Shown: positions 1 to 7,880, counted from the first letter of the stretch. The stretch: DNA of 35,090 nt from Pollutibacter sp044353505 (GCA_044353505.1 JBILBU010000023.1:1-35090); one strand, 5' to 3'. Notes: a model not told the origin generated them from the sequence alone. Made by a program: numbers and translations.

Positions 1-1
1 A

Positions 2-628
2 ATGACATTAAAGTCTATTGATCATTGGCAATCCATGTCGGATGCTTTGGCAGGATATTCCTACACAGGAGCCTCGTCCATGTATTCCTTGTTGGGGAAG
101 GGAGATAGTTCCGTTGCGTTGCTTGGTAAGTTTTTAGACAGACATGCTCAGCCAAATGGACTTTACGCAGAAGCGGGTCCTTGTTTTGAAACGCCAATGG
201 CTTTTGCATCGAGCTTGCAGGAAATGCTTATTCAAAGTGATAAAGGGCGCATAAAAATTTTTCCTGCTATTCCTCAAGCCTGGAGAGAGCTTTCTTTTAG
301 CAAGCTTGGTGCAGAGGGCGCCTTTCTCATCGATGCTGTTTTGTATGATGGTATTCTGCAACAAGTAAAGGCAAAGAGCTTATCAGGGAATACATGCTCG
401 CTTGAGTTTATTGCAAGTGGTGATTTTGAAGTTATATCCGACAGACGCGGAATTCTTCAGGCAATAGTTCAGCGTCAAAGCGGCCATCTTATTTTCACTT
501 TTGAAACGATTGTAGGTGAATTGATTACTGTAAAAAGAAAGCATGTTAGTACTGCCAGAGATTTGCTGGTTCATTTTCAAGAAAATAAATTTTACTGGGG
601 CTTGAATAAATTCTTTTTGACTAAGTAA
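2..628 (+). CDS. GH95-like glycoside hydrolase, C-terminal part (5' truncated by window edge)
   Basis: Only the last ~208 residues are in the window; the reading frame is open to the left edge, so the first ATG is probably not the true start. The region around residues 60-115 (an ETPMAFASSLQEMLIQS stretch, then a KIFPAIPQAW stretch and a GAEGAFLIDA stretch) resembles the end of the GH95 catalytic domain, where an NFGG-type loop is followed by AEMLLQSH and LLPALP motifs, and then the C-terminal beta domain. GH95 enzymes act on alpha-L-fucosides or alpha-L-galactosides. The usual NFGG residues are replaced here (CFETP), so substrate and even activity are uncertain. It opens a tight plus-strand run with the next three genes, which fits a carbohydrate-utilisation operon. 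Confidence 0.6.
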   Translation: MTLKSIDHWQSMSDALAGYSYTGASSMYSLLGKGDSSVALLGKFLDRHAQPNGLYAEAGPCFETPMAFASSLQEMLIQSDKGRIKIFPAIPQAWRELSFSKLGAEGAFLIDAVLYDGILQQVKAKSLSGNTCSLEFIASGDFEVISDRRGILQAIVQRQSGHLIFTFETIVGELITVKRKHVSTARDLLVHFQENKFYWGLNKFFLTK

Positions 629-671
629 GTTTTTAGGATCTGCAATCATATAATTTCTGATATTCGCTTTG

Positions 672-1784
672 ATGAAGCTTTTCAATACTTCGGTTATTTT
701 TTTGTTGGCCATATGCTCTTCCTGTAGCCAAAGCAATAAGGCCGTTGCTGTTTCAACTGATCCTGATAGTCTGCTACATTGTGTTGATCATATTCCTTCC
801 CGATTCGGAAAAACATCCCTTTTAGATACCATAAGTAAACGATCTGATGCATCAGCATCTCATGACGGGATGGTATGGGTAGCTGGGGGAGAATTTTTAA
901 TGGGGGCGAGTGATGGAGAAGGCAGGCCAGATGAGTATCCACAGCACAAGGTTAAGGTCAGTGGTTTTTGGATGGATGCTACCGAGGTAACAAATGCCCA
1001 ATTTAAAAAGTTTGTGGACGCAACTGGCTATATCACTACTGCTGAGAAAATACCCGACTGGGAAGAAATTAAAAAGCAACTCCCTCCTGGAACGCCAAAG
1101 CCATCAGCCGATGTATTTGTTGCGGCTTCACTTGTTTTTGTTCAGCAATCCCCTGGAGCAGGATTGAGCGATCCGAGCAGATGGTGGTTATGGAAAAGCG
1201 GAGCCAATTGGAAACACCCGCAAGGGCCGGGTAGCAGCATCAAAGGGCTTGAAAATCATCCCGTGATTCATGTTTCTTGGGATGATGCAATGGCGTATTG
1301 CAATTGGTCCGGCAAGCGGCTGCCTACAGAGGCTGAGTGGGAATTTGCTGCTGGGGGATACGCCAATCATGTATATCCTTGGGGCAATGAGCAAGTAGAA
1401 TCTGGAAAGCCTAAGGCAAACACTTGGCAAGGTAGTTTCCCTAGCTACGATACAAAGTGGGACGGTTATGGGAATGCTGCACCTGTAAAGACCTTTGCTC
1501 CTAATACTAAGGGACTTTATGATATGGCTGGAAATGTATGGGAATGGTGTGCTGATTGGTATAGCAATGATTATTATAAAACAGTTGTAGCAAAAAGTAT
1601 AATCAACCCCAAGGGTCCTGCTCGGAGTTATGACCCCCAGGAGCCAACAGTACCAAAGAAAGTCGTGAGGGGAGGTTCGTTTTTATGCAATGCGTCTTAT
1701 TGTAAAGGCTATAGGGTATCATCAAGAATGAAAACTGCAACAGATACAGGTTTGGAGCATACTGGATTTAGGTGCGTAAATTAA
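672..1784 (+). CDS. Formylglycine-generating-enzyme family (SUMF1-type) lipoprotein
   Basis: About 370 residues. I chose the ATG at 672 over the TTG three bases upstream. The N-terminus is a lipoprotein-type signal (hydrophobic core, then cysteines near residues 16-20). The rest is a full FGE-sulfatase domain: VWVAGGEFLMGASDGEG near residue 70, the WEWCADWY motif, and a C-terminal VVRGGSFLC...YC...GFRC segment. Cys339 and Cys344 have the C-x4-C spacing of the copper-binding active-site pair of true formylglycine-generating enzymes, which many SUMF1-fold relatives lack. FGE oxidises a sulfatase cysteine to formylglycine, but no sulfatase is in the window. Its stop directly abuts the next ATG (TAAATG), so the genes are probably co-transcribed. 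A general SUMF1/PvdO-type role in the sugar operon is the alternative. Confidence 0.85.
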   Translation: MKLFNTSVIFLLAICSSCSQSNKAVAVSTDPDSLLHCVDHIPSRFGKTSLLDTISKRSDASASHDGMVWVAGGEFLMGASDGEGRPDEYPQHKVKVSGFWMDATEVTNAQFKKFVDATGYITTAEKIPDWEEIKKQLPPGTPKPSADVFVAASLVFVQQSPGAGLSDPSRWWLWKSGANWKHPQGPGSSIKGLENHPVIHVSWDDAMAYCNWSGKRLPTEAEWEFAAGGYANHVYPWGNEQVESGKPKANTWQGSFPSYDTKWDGYGNAAPVKTFAPNTKGLYDMAGNVWEWCADWYSNDYYKTVVAKSIINPKGPARSYDPQEPTVPKKVVRGGSFLCNASYCKGYRVSSRMKTATDTGLEHTGFRCVN

Positions 1785-2333
1785 ATGAAGAAATCAATCA
1801 TCATGACTAATCTAAAAAGACGAGAGGTTCTAAAACAATTTGTTTTTGTTTCTGCAGGCTTTGCACTAATTCCATCTTGCATGCAAGACAGAAGCAAGTC
1901 TAATGTATTGCTAAAGAAAATCAAGGTCATGCCCGATGATGAGGCAATGCTTTCAGAACTTTGTGAAACAATTATTCCAAAGACAGATACTCCAGGTGCA
2001 AAAGATATCTCCGCACATTTATTTGTGTTGAAGATGGTGGATGATTGTCGTACAAAAGCAGAGCAGGAAAAGTTTATGAGAGGTATGGAAGAATTTAATC
2101 AATTCTGTAACGCAACTTCTGGGGATGGTTTTGTTGATTGTAGTCTTGAGCAGCGAAAAAAAATAGTTGATGAAATTATTTCAAAAAAAGATGAAGACAC
2201 TGAACTCATTTCTTTTTTCACTACAGTAAAGTCTCTCGTTATTCAGTCGTACACCACCTCCCAATTTTTTTTAACCAATGTTCAGGTGTATGAACTTATT
2301 CCAGGAAGATACCAAGGGTGTGTTTCAATTTAA
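1785..2333 (+). CDS. Gluconate 2-dehydrogenase subunit 3 family protein (small subunit of a GMC dehydrogenase)
   Basis: 182 residues. The N-terminus has a Tat-like signal: KRREVLKQF followed by a hydrophobic stretch ending in a lipobox-like IPSC. A second ATG at 1803 would give a start closer to the twin arginine. The body, with an ETIIPKTDTPGAKD segment near residues 60-75, is characteristic of the gluconate_2-dh3 family. In this family the small subunit carries the Tat signal and escorts the cofactor-loaded GMC catalytic subunit to the periplasm. That partner is encoded 21 bases downstream. The order small then large subunit matches the FAD-dependent glucose dehydrogenase and glucoside 3-dehydrogenase gene sets. 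Confidence 0.85.
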   Translation: MKKSIIMTNLKRREVLKQFVFVSAGFALIPSCMQDRSKSNVLLKKIKVMPDDEAMLSELCETIIPKTDTPGAKDISAHLFVLKMVDDCRTKAEQEKFMRGMEEFNQFCNATSGDGFVDCSLEQRKKIVDEIISKKDEDTELISFFTTVKSLVIQSYTTSQFFLTNVQVYELIPGRYQGCVSI

Positions 2334-2354
2334 ATAAGGGTTTAATAAAATATT

Positions 2355-4049
2355 ATGGGAAACAATAAAAATACATTTGATGTTATCGTGATCGGTTCAG
2401 GCATGAGTGGTGGTTGGGCAGCAAAGGAATTCACTGAAAAGGGATTGAAGACTTTGGTGCTTGAAAGGGGACGAGAAGTAAAGCATCTCAAGGATTATCC
2501 TACGACCAACATGATGCCTTGGGAGTTTGAGCACAGAAATGAATTGACTCAAGATCTCAAAGATGCAAATCCGGTGATCAGCAAATGTTATGCTTTCAGG
2601 GAGGATGCCATGCATTTTTTTGTGAAAGACAATGAGCATCCTTATGTCCAAGAAAAGCCTTTTGATTGGATACGCGGATATCAAACAGGGGGGAAATCGC
2701 TTATGTGGGCAAGACAAACACAGCGATGGAGTGAGTTTGATTTTGAAGGCCCAGCGCGTGATGGGTTTGCTGTGGATTGGCCTATAAGGTATAAAGATAT
2801 TGCTCCTTGGTATAGCTATGTTGAGAAATTTGCAGGGATATCGGGCAGTCGGGATAATATTCCTGCACTTCCTGATGGCGAGTTTCTGCCTCCATTGGAG
2901 TTAAGTTGTGTTGAGAATCACTTTCGTGATGTGGTTGCAAAAAATTATTCAAATCGACATGTCATTTACGGTCGGTGTGCACACCTTACAGTTCCACAAA
3001 AAATTCATTTAGAACAAGGAAGAGGGCAGTGTCAGAAAAGAAACCTTTGTCAGCGTGGTTGTCCATTTGGTGGATATTTCAGCTCAAACTCAGTAACACT
3101 ACCATGGGCTGAGAGAACAGGAAATCTAACCATGATTTCTGATGCCATTGTAGATTCAGTGATCTATGATGAGAAAGTGGGAAAGGCCACTGGTGTTAGG
3201 GTAATAGATGCAAACACTCAAAAATCTACAGAATATTTTGCGCGAATCATTTTTGTTAATGCTGCGGCCTTCAATTCTAATTTATTATTGCTCAACTCAA
3301 CCTCGAATAGGTTCCCCAATGGACTGGGGAATGACAGTGGCGTGTTGGGCAAGTACGTTGCCTTTCATAATTATAGGGCCAGCATCTATGGTAAATATGA
3401 TGGGTTTTTAGATAAGACGACAGATGGGCGTTCGCATACGAGTGCCTATCTGCCAAGATTTCGTAATGTGGAAAAGCAAGAAACAGATTTCCTTCGTGGG
3501 TATGCCACTGGTTTCTTTGCAGGGAGGAGCATAGCCAGAAATACTGATGGATTTGGCCAAGATTTGAAAGACAATCTCGATAGCAAAATTCTTGGTCCAT
3601 GGGATGTTGGAGCTGGTATGATGGGTGAGACAATCCCCAAAGAAACCAATACTGTTTCTTTGGATCAGAGCAGAAAAGATAAGTATGGCATTCCGTTGTT
3701 AAAGATTGACATTGATTATGATGATAATGATGAGAAAATGATCAAAGACTTTCATCAGGAAATGAGTGAGATGATGATAAAGGCAGGATTTTATAATATC
3801 AAGACCAATGATTCAAAGCAGGCTCCCGGACTTGATATCCATGAAATGGGGGGAGTTCGTATGGGCCATGACCCCAAAACCTCTATGTTGAACAAATGGA
3901 ATCAACTTCATGCCTGCCGCAATGTTTTTGTGACTGATGGGTCTTGCATGACTTCTACTTCAACACAAAATCCTTCTCTAACCTATATGGCTCTAACGGC
4001 GAGGGCAGCAGACCATGCCATGCTGGAAATGAAGAAGGGGAATCTGTAG
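2355..4049 (+). CDS. GMC-family FAD oxidoreductase, probable sugar (pyranose/glucoside) dehydrogenase catalytic subunit
   Basis: 564 residues. A dinucleotide-binding motif GSGMSGG lies at about residues 14-20, and a GMC C-terminal region holds HEMGGVRMGHDP and TQNPSLTYMAL, supplying the His/Asn pair of the active site. Cys226, Cys232 and Cys236 form C-x5-C-x3-C. As I recall, this spacing binds a 3Fe-4S cluster in the Burkholderia FAD-dependent glucose dehydrogenase, so an internal electron-transfer cluster is likely. It has no signal peptide of its own, so export with the Tat-carrying small subunit just upstream is expected. Known relatives oxidise glucose, gluconate or the C3 of glucosides. 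The substrate cannot be read from sequence. No cytochrome c subunit follows; the next gene is on the other strand. Confidence 0.88.
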   Translation: MGNNKNTFDVIVIGSGMSGGWAAKEFTEKGLKTLVLERGREVKHLKDYPTTNMMPWEFEHRNELTQDLKDANPVISKCYAFREDAMHFFVKDNEHPYVQEKPFDWIRGYQTGGKSLMWARQTQRWSEFDFEGPARDGFAVDWPIRYKDIAPWYSYVEKFAGISGSRDNIPALPDGEFLPPLELSCVENHFRDVVAKNYSNRHVIYGRCAHLTVPQKIHLEQGRGQCQKRNLCQRGCPFGGYFSSNSVTLPWAERTGNLTMISDAIVDSVIYDEKVGKATGVRVIDANTQKSTEYFARIIFVNAAAFNSNLLLLNSTSNRFPNGLGNDSGVLGKYVAFHNYRASIYGKYDGFLDKTTDGRSHTSAYLPRFRNVEKQETDFLRGYATGFFAGRSIARNTDGFGQDLKDNLDSKILGPWDVGAGMMGETIPKETNTVSLDQSRKDKYGIPLLKIDIDYDDNDEKMIKDFHQEMSEMMIKAGFYNIKTNDSKQAPGLDIHEMGGVRMGHDPKTSMLNKWNQLHACRNVFVTDGSCMTSTSTQNPSLTYMALTARAADHAMLEMKKGNL

Positions 4050-4074
4050 ACTTAGCACTGTTATACAATGCTTG

Positions 4075-4446
4075 CTATTTGCTATTTGTTATGCGATATA
4101 GCAAATTTTGTTGGTGGCTTATTGTTTGCTTCAGGAATTCAATTTCATTCTGCTGACGTTCTATCAAGTTTTGGAATAGCTTGTTTTTAGCATGTAGCGA
4201 ATCTTCGCTTTCGACAATTACTGGCTGCATCAAGGACGTTTCAATTTTTTCTAGGTCTGTTGGCGTTGTGTTTAAAACTCTCGCAATCTCAGACAGGGTA
4301 TACTTATTGATGTTGCCCGTTCTCTCAAGAAAAGAGATGAGGGATCTGGTTTTCCCGATGCCTTTGGCCAATTCTTCCTGGGTCATCCCGCGGTAAGAAC
4401 GCAGTCGTTTTATTTTTTCACCCAGATGATGTCTAAACTTTTTCAC
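4075..4446 (-). CDS. XRE-family helix-turn-helix transcriptional regulator with C-terminal coiled coil
   Basis: 123 residues from a GTG at 4446. The frame extends to a TTG at 4476, but a -7-like sequence (TATCTTTTTG on the minus strand, 4482-4473) sits there, so the shorter start is preferred. Residues ~7-62 are a Cro/C1-type HTH: LGEKIKRLRSYRGMTQEELAKG, then KTRSLISFLER, then TLSEIARVLN. The last ~35 residues (ERQQNEIEFLKQTISHQQNLL) are heptad-like and probably dimerise. No ligand domain is visible. It faces the sugar operon tail to tail and is divergent from the element at 4504-4620, which carries an 18-bp inverted repeat. Autoregulation through that repeat is inference. Confidence 0.8.
   Translation of the reverse strand: MKKFRHHLGEKIKRLRSYRGMTQEELAKGIGKTRSLISFLERTGNINKYTLSEIARVLNTTPTDLEKIETSLMQPVIVESEDSLHAKNKLFQNLIERQQNEIEFLKQTISHQQNLLYRITNSK
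4077..4109 (+). terminator. Possible intrinsic terminator of the sugar-dehydrogenase operon
   Basis: ATTTGCTAT (4077-4085) and ATAGCAAAT (4098-4106) form a 9-bp stem with a 12-nt loop, followed by a short T run to 4108. It lies 28 nt after the GMC stop codon and overlaps the last codons of the converging XRE gene. The stem is A+T-rich and the T run short, so termination strength is doubtful. Confidence 0.4.
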
Positions 4447-4503
4447 CTTGCAAGTGACGAAATAATTAATTATCAAAAAGATAGAAAATTGCTTAAAAAA
4501 GAG

Positions 4504-4511
4504 TATTTTTG
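4504..4511 (+). promoter_or_regulatory. Candidate -7 promoter box (TATTTTTG)
   Basis: Exact match to the Bacteroidota -7 consensus TAnnTTTG, in the intergenic region between the XRE gene and the TspO-like gene. No good TTTG -33 element lies at the usual spacing upstream, so support is partial. It would start a transcript near 4518 that meets the terminator at 4595-4620. Confidence 0.35.
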
Positions 4512-4512
4512 G

Positions 4513-4530
4513 TCTACCGGATTAGGTAGA
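4513..4530. promoter_or_regulatory. 18-bp inverted repeat, candidate operator
   Basis: TCTACC (4513-4518), six spacer bases, GGTAGA (4525-4530): a perfect 6-6-6 inverted repeat. It sits just after the -7-like box, where a dimeric XRE repressor would block initiation, and about 70 bp upstream of the XRE start on the other strand. It could also be a small RNA hairpin if transcription starts further upstream. Confidence 0.35.
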
Positions 4531-4549
4531 ACAAATCCCTTCAAATAGG

Positions 4550-4588
4550 ATGTTCAATAAAAGCCCAATCGCGGTATTAAGGCCCTGA
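4550..4588 (+). other. Possible 12-codon leader ORF
   Basis: ATG at 4550 to TGA at 4586-4588, encoding MFNKSPIAVLRP. The stop falls 6 nt before the left arm of a strong intrinsic terminator, and the last sense codon is proline. Short ORFs abutting a terminator occur in attenuation leaders, but an ORF of this size also arises by chance. Confidence 0.2.
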
Positions 4589-4594
4589 TTAGAG

Positions 4595-4620
4595 ACGTCT
4601 CTTTTTTAGAGACGTTTTTT
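4595..4620 (+). terminator. Rho-independent terminator upstream of the TspO-like gene
   Basis: ACGTCTCT (4595-4602), loop of five T, AGAGACGT (4608-4615), then a T run to 4620. The left arm is part of a 12-bp palindrome (4591-4602). No plus-strand gene ends just upstream, because the XRE gene is on the minus strand. The terminator therefore ends either read-through from the sugar operon or a short transcript from near 4518. It lies 71 nt before the TspO-like ATG. Confidence 0.75.
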
Positions 4621-4690
4621 GTTTCTTCATGAAAGCAGCACCTCAAATAGGCTGGCTAAAATTGTTTAATTTTCCTGCTAAGAATCTTGC

Positions 4691-5467
4691 ATGCATAAAA
4701 AAATTCAAGCTTTAATCAGCCTCGTTTTATTTGTCGCCATGATTGGCGTAAACGCCTTGGCAAATATTCTACCTATCAACGGCTATAATACAGGCCAGGT
4801 ATCTGCATTTTATCCAAACTTTTTTGTACCTGCAGGTTTTACGTTTAGCATTTGGGGTCTGATTTACATGCTGCTTGCAGGATTTGTTATAACAAGTGTA
4901 GTTTCAGTTTTTGTCAACCTCAATTCTTCGGCTCAAGAGGCGATTAAGAGGGCGAGTCCGCTTTTTCAAATTACTTGTCTGTTGAATGCTGGGTGGATTA
5001 TTGCCTGGCATTATCTCTATCTTGAAATTTCTTTGTTGATCATGTTGGCATTTTTGGTGATGCTCATCAAAATATATTTACGAATACAGTCGTTGAAAAC
5101 CAGCTTCAATTTTTTCACGAGGTTGTGGATCTACCACGCTTTTGTTGTTTATCTGGCTTGGATTTCAGTGGCAACGATTGCCAATTTCACTGCTTTGTTT
5201 GTTGGCTTAGGTTGGCAGGGCAATCCTTTCCCAGCTGAGTTGTGGGCCATTGTGCTGATTTGTGTAGCCTTGCTTCTTGCTATTTTTTTTGTAGGCAAGC
5301 TAAAAGAACCAGCTTTTGGATTCGTTTTGTCCTGGGCTTTTTTTGGCATCTACTCAGCTCAAATCAAAGCATCAAAGGAGGTAGGCATCATTGCAGCACT
5401 TTCAGTTTGTCTTTTACTTGCATGGGCCATTACCATCCTGATTAAAACCTCAAAAAAGTATCAATAG
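4691..5467 (+). CDS. TspO/MBR-family-like (tryptophan-rich sensory protein) membrane protein
   Basis: 258 residues, strongly hydrophobic, with about seven predicted membrane segments. The N-terminal block (ANILPING..., then FFVPAGFTFSIWGLIYMLL) resembles the long Bacteroidota proteins annotated as tryptophan-rich sensory proteins. Classical TspO is about 160 residues with five helices, so this is an extended variant. TspO proteins bind porphyrins and sterol-like ligands; the role here is unknown. An upstream terminator and short ORF (4550-4620) suggest conditional expression. DUF4254 follows after 30 bases. Confidence 0.65.
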   Translation: MHKKIQALISLVLFVAMIGVNALANILPINGYNTGQVSAFYPNFFVPAGFTFSIWGLIYMLLAGFVITSVVSVFVNLNSSAQEAIKRASPLFQITCLLNAGWIIAWHYLYLEISLLIMLAFLVMLIKIYLRIQSLKTSFNFFTRLWIYHAFVVYLAWISVATIANFTALFVGLGWQGNPFPAELWAIVLICVALLLAIFFVGKLKEPAFGFVLSWAFFGIYSAQIKASKEVGIIAALSVCLLLAWAITILIKTSKKYQ

Positions 5468-5497
5468 CGCCTTTGTTTGTTTAATTTTGTTTCTAAG

Positions 5498-6100
5498 ATG
5501 ATCAGTTTAACTTGTATTGATGTTTTTCGGCGCAGTGTAAGCGATTTTCATGTGCACAATGATGTCGATGCCAAAATGGAAAATCCATTCCTGGAAGGGA
5601 GTCTCGAGCGGTTGTTTTATTCGAAGAATTATATCGATACCGTGCAGTGGCATTTGGAAGATATCATTCGCGACACACAAATAGATCCGTTAGTAGCGCT
5701 TACTTTAAAGCGAAGAATAGACAAATCAAATCAAGATCGTACTGATCTTGTAGAGCAAATCGACGATTACTTTCTATCGCTTTACAAAAGTATAGCTGTA
5801 AGTGATCGTGCAACACTAAATACCGAAAGTCCAGCTTGGGCAATTGACCGCTTATCTATACTTATGCTCAAGATTTGGCATATGAACGAAGAGGTATTGA
5901 GGGCTGACGCAAATGATGACCACAAGCAGCGATGCAATGCCAAGCTTCAGGTATTGTTTGAACAGGAAAAAGACCTGTCCAATGCTATTGATGAATTGAT
6001 TGAAGATATCGCATCAGGCAAAAAAATAATGAAAGTATACAGGCAAATGAAAATGTACAATGACCCCTCATTAAATCCGATATTGTACAATTCCAAATAG
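5498..6100 (+). CDS. DUF4254 domain-containing protein
   Basis: 200 residues from the ATG at 5498; a TTG at 5477 would add seven residues and is less likely. The protein is soluble, charged and mostly helical. It matches the Bacteroidota DUF4254 pattern: NPFLEGSLERLFYSKNYIDTVQWHLEDI early, a central RRIDKSNQDRTDLVE, and a KIWHMNEE segment. Its biochemical function is not established. It ends one base before a GT9 glycosyltransferase gene, and this pairing recurs in the phylum as I recall. A role in lipopolysaccharide or surface glycan assembly is therefore a guess from context. Confidence 0.8.
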   Translation: MISLTCIDVFRRSVSDFHVHNDVDAKMENPFLEGSLERLFYSKNYIDTVQWHLEDIIRDTQIDPLVALTLKRRIDKSNQDRTDLVEQIDDYFLSLYKSIAVSDRATLNTESPAWAIDRLSILMLKIWHMNEEVLRADANDDHKQRCNAKLQVLFEQEKDLSNAIDELIEDIASGKKIMKVYRQMKMYNDPSLNPILYNSK

Positions 6101-6101
6101 C

Positions 6102-7136
6102 ATGACCCAGACTACCCCAAGAAAAAAAATATTGGTCATGCGCTTCTCCGCATTAGGCGATGTAGCGCTTACCGTGCCGGTACTTAAAGCATTTCTTGAT
6201 TTTAACCCGGATAAGGAATTGGTGATGTTGAGTAATCAGCAGTTTTCCGGTTTGTTTGAAGGTGTTGAAAGACTGAGCTTTATTGGCGCTGATTTGAAGA
6301 AGAAGCACAAGGGGATTGTCGGGATATTTAGAATTTTCAATATGGTCCGAAAGCAGGTTGAGTTTTCTACTGTGGTAGATCTTCACAGCGTTGTTCGAAC
6401 ATATATTCTTCGTTGTCTTTTTACTGTACTCAAGAAAAAGACTGCTGGAGTGAAGAAGTCGAGGTTCGAAAATTTTGCACTAACCCGGAAAGAAAATAAA
6501 ATTTTTCGTCCATTGCCACACGCTACAGAGCGGTACATCAAGGTTTTTGAAAGTTTAGGCTTTGGAGTTGCGCCCTTGTCGTCCGGCCCAGATCAAATAA
6601 TATCCAAGCCCTTAAATGTCAGCCGTAAGATTAATATTGGTTTTGCTCCTTTTGCCAAGCACAATACCAAAATGTACAACCTTGATAAGTTCAAAGAGAT
6701 TGTAAGGCATTTCGACGAGAAGCCGTATCAGTTATATTTTTTTGGAGGAACGGCAGCTGAAAAATTATTAATTGGTGGTTGGGAAAAGGAATTTAAGCAG
6801 GCCAATCCTCAGCATGATATAAAGGGGTTCAAAGAAGAGCTTGAACTCATTCAGCAAATGCAGCTTATGGTTTCAATGGATTCAGCAAATATGCATTTGG
6901 CCTCTTTGGTCAATATACCAGTGGTTTCCATTTGGGGCCCAACTCATCCCTATTCAGGATTTTATGGCTTGCATCAAAATCCACTGAACGCGGTGCAGCT
7001 AAATCTCTCATGTAGGCCATGCTCCGTATTTGGGAATAAATCATGCTGGCGTGGCGATCATGCCTGTATGGATCAGATTACACCAAGCATGGTTATTGAA
7101 AAAGTGGAAGAGTTGTTCATGCAGCAGCAGGCCTAG
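6102..7136 (+). CDS. Glycosyltransferase family 9 (ADP-heptose:LPS heptosyltransferase-like)
   Basis: 344 residues. The N-terminus (KILVMRFSALGDVALTVPVL) is the GT9 signature of the first Rossmann domain. The C-terminal half has the nucleotide-sugar-binding pattern: a MVSMDSANMHLASL stretch, then IPVVSIWGPTHP. GT9 enzymes add heptose or related sugars to the inner core of LPS at the cytoplasmic face of the inner membrane. The C-terminal cysteines (CRPCSVFGNKSC...C) match bacterial members. It is translationally close to DUF4254 (one base gap). The exact sugar donor is not readable. Confidence 0.85.
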   Translation: MTQTTPRKKILVMRFSALGDVALTVPVLKAFLDFNPDKELVMLSNQQFSGLFEGVERLSFIGADLKKKHKGIVGIFRIFNMVRKQVEFSTVVDLHSVVRTYILRCLFTVLKKKTAGVKKSRFENFALTRKENKIFRPLPHATERYIKVFESLGFGVAPLSSGPDQIISKPLNVSRKINIGFAPFAKHNTKMYNLDKFKEIVRHFDEKPYQLYFFGGTAAEKLLIGGWEKEFKQANPQHDIKGFKEELELIQQMQLMVSMDSANMHLASLVNIPVVSIWGPTHPYSGFYGLHQNPLNAVQLNLSCRPCSVFGNKSCWRGDHACMDQITPSMVIEKVEELFMQQQA

Positions 7137-7253
7137 CTTTTTGTGAACGACAATTGACCCTTATTGGTTTCCGAATTTGGGAAAATTCCTTCAGTTTTTG
7201 CTCTTCGAGCCCTTAAAGGGGTTTGTAACATTCCCAAAGCAACAACTTCTTGC

Positions 7254-7261
7254 TAAATTTG
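7254..7261 (+). promoter_or_regulatory. Candidate -7 promoter box for the Nfu gene (TAAATTTG)
   Basis: Matches TAnnTTTG and lies 22 nt before the ATG at 7284, giving a leader of about 17 nt. No TTTG at the expected -33 spacing is seen, so only the -7 half is supported. Confidence 0.4.
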
Positions 7262-7283
7262 TTATTGAAATACAACCTACTAT

Positions 7284-7880
7284 ATGATTAAGACAGGAAA
7301 TATTACCGTGAGCATTTATACTGAGATGACTCCAAATCCGGAGACCATGAAATTTGTGGCAAATAAGCTACTCTATCCAGGCAAAAGTGTTGATTTTCAA
7401 GATATTGATGCCGCAAAGCCTTCTCCTCTGGCTGTTGAGTTGTTCAGCTTTCCTTTTGTGAAAAGCGTATTCATTGCCAGTAATTTTGTTACGCTTACCA
7501 AAACTATAGAGACTGACTGGGAAGATATCAAGCCATCAATGCGCCAGTTTTTGAAAGATTATCTAGAAGACGGCAAAGTTGTTGTTAATGAGGATGAGCT
7601 TCCTATTTCCCAGGCTACAGACGGAAACATCGTACTCTCTGAAGATGGGGATGTGGTGAAGAGAATCAAAGAATTGTTGGAAAATTATGTAAAGCCTGCC
7701 GTTGAGATGGATGGCGGCGCTATTCAGTTCAAAAAATTCGAGGATGGGGTTGTGACCCTTATGCTCCAAGGAAGTTGCAGTGGATGTCCTTCATCCATGA
7801 TTACACTCAAATCTGGTATCGAAGGGATGATGAAGCGCATGATTCCTGAGGTGGTGGAAGTTGTTGCCGAAGCAGAATAA
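7284..7880 (+). CDS. Nfu-type iron-sulfur cluster carrier (NFU_N + NifU C-terminal domain)
   Basis: 198 residues. Residues ~10-95 form an NFU_N (Scaffold Nfu/NifU N) domain starting at IYTEMTPNPETMKF. Residues ~120-195 form a NifU C-terminal domain with MDGGAIQF and the cluster-ligand motif CSGC (Cys165, Cys168). Such proteins receive Fe-S clusters from the main scaffold and deliver them to client enzymes in the cytoplasm. It is monocistronic here: it has its own -7 box, and the next gene converges. Possible clients nearby are the radical SAM protein and the GMC dehydrogenase; this is not evidence of a specific link. Confidence 0.9.
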   Translation: MIKTGNITVSIYTEMTPNPETMKFVANKLLYPGKSVDFQDIDAAKPSPLAVELFSFPFVKSVFIASNFVTLTKTIETDWEDIKPSMRQFLKDYLEDGKVVVNEDELPISQATDGNIVLSEDGDVVKRIKELLENYVKPAVEMDGGAIQFKKFEDGVVTLMLQGSCSGCPSSMITLKSGIEGMMKRMIPEVVEVVAEAE

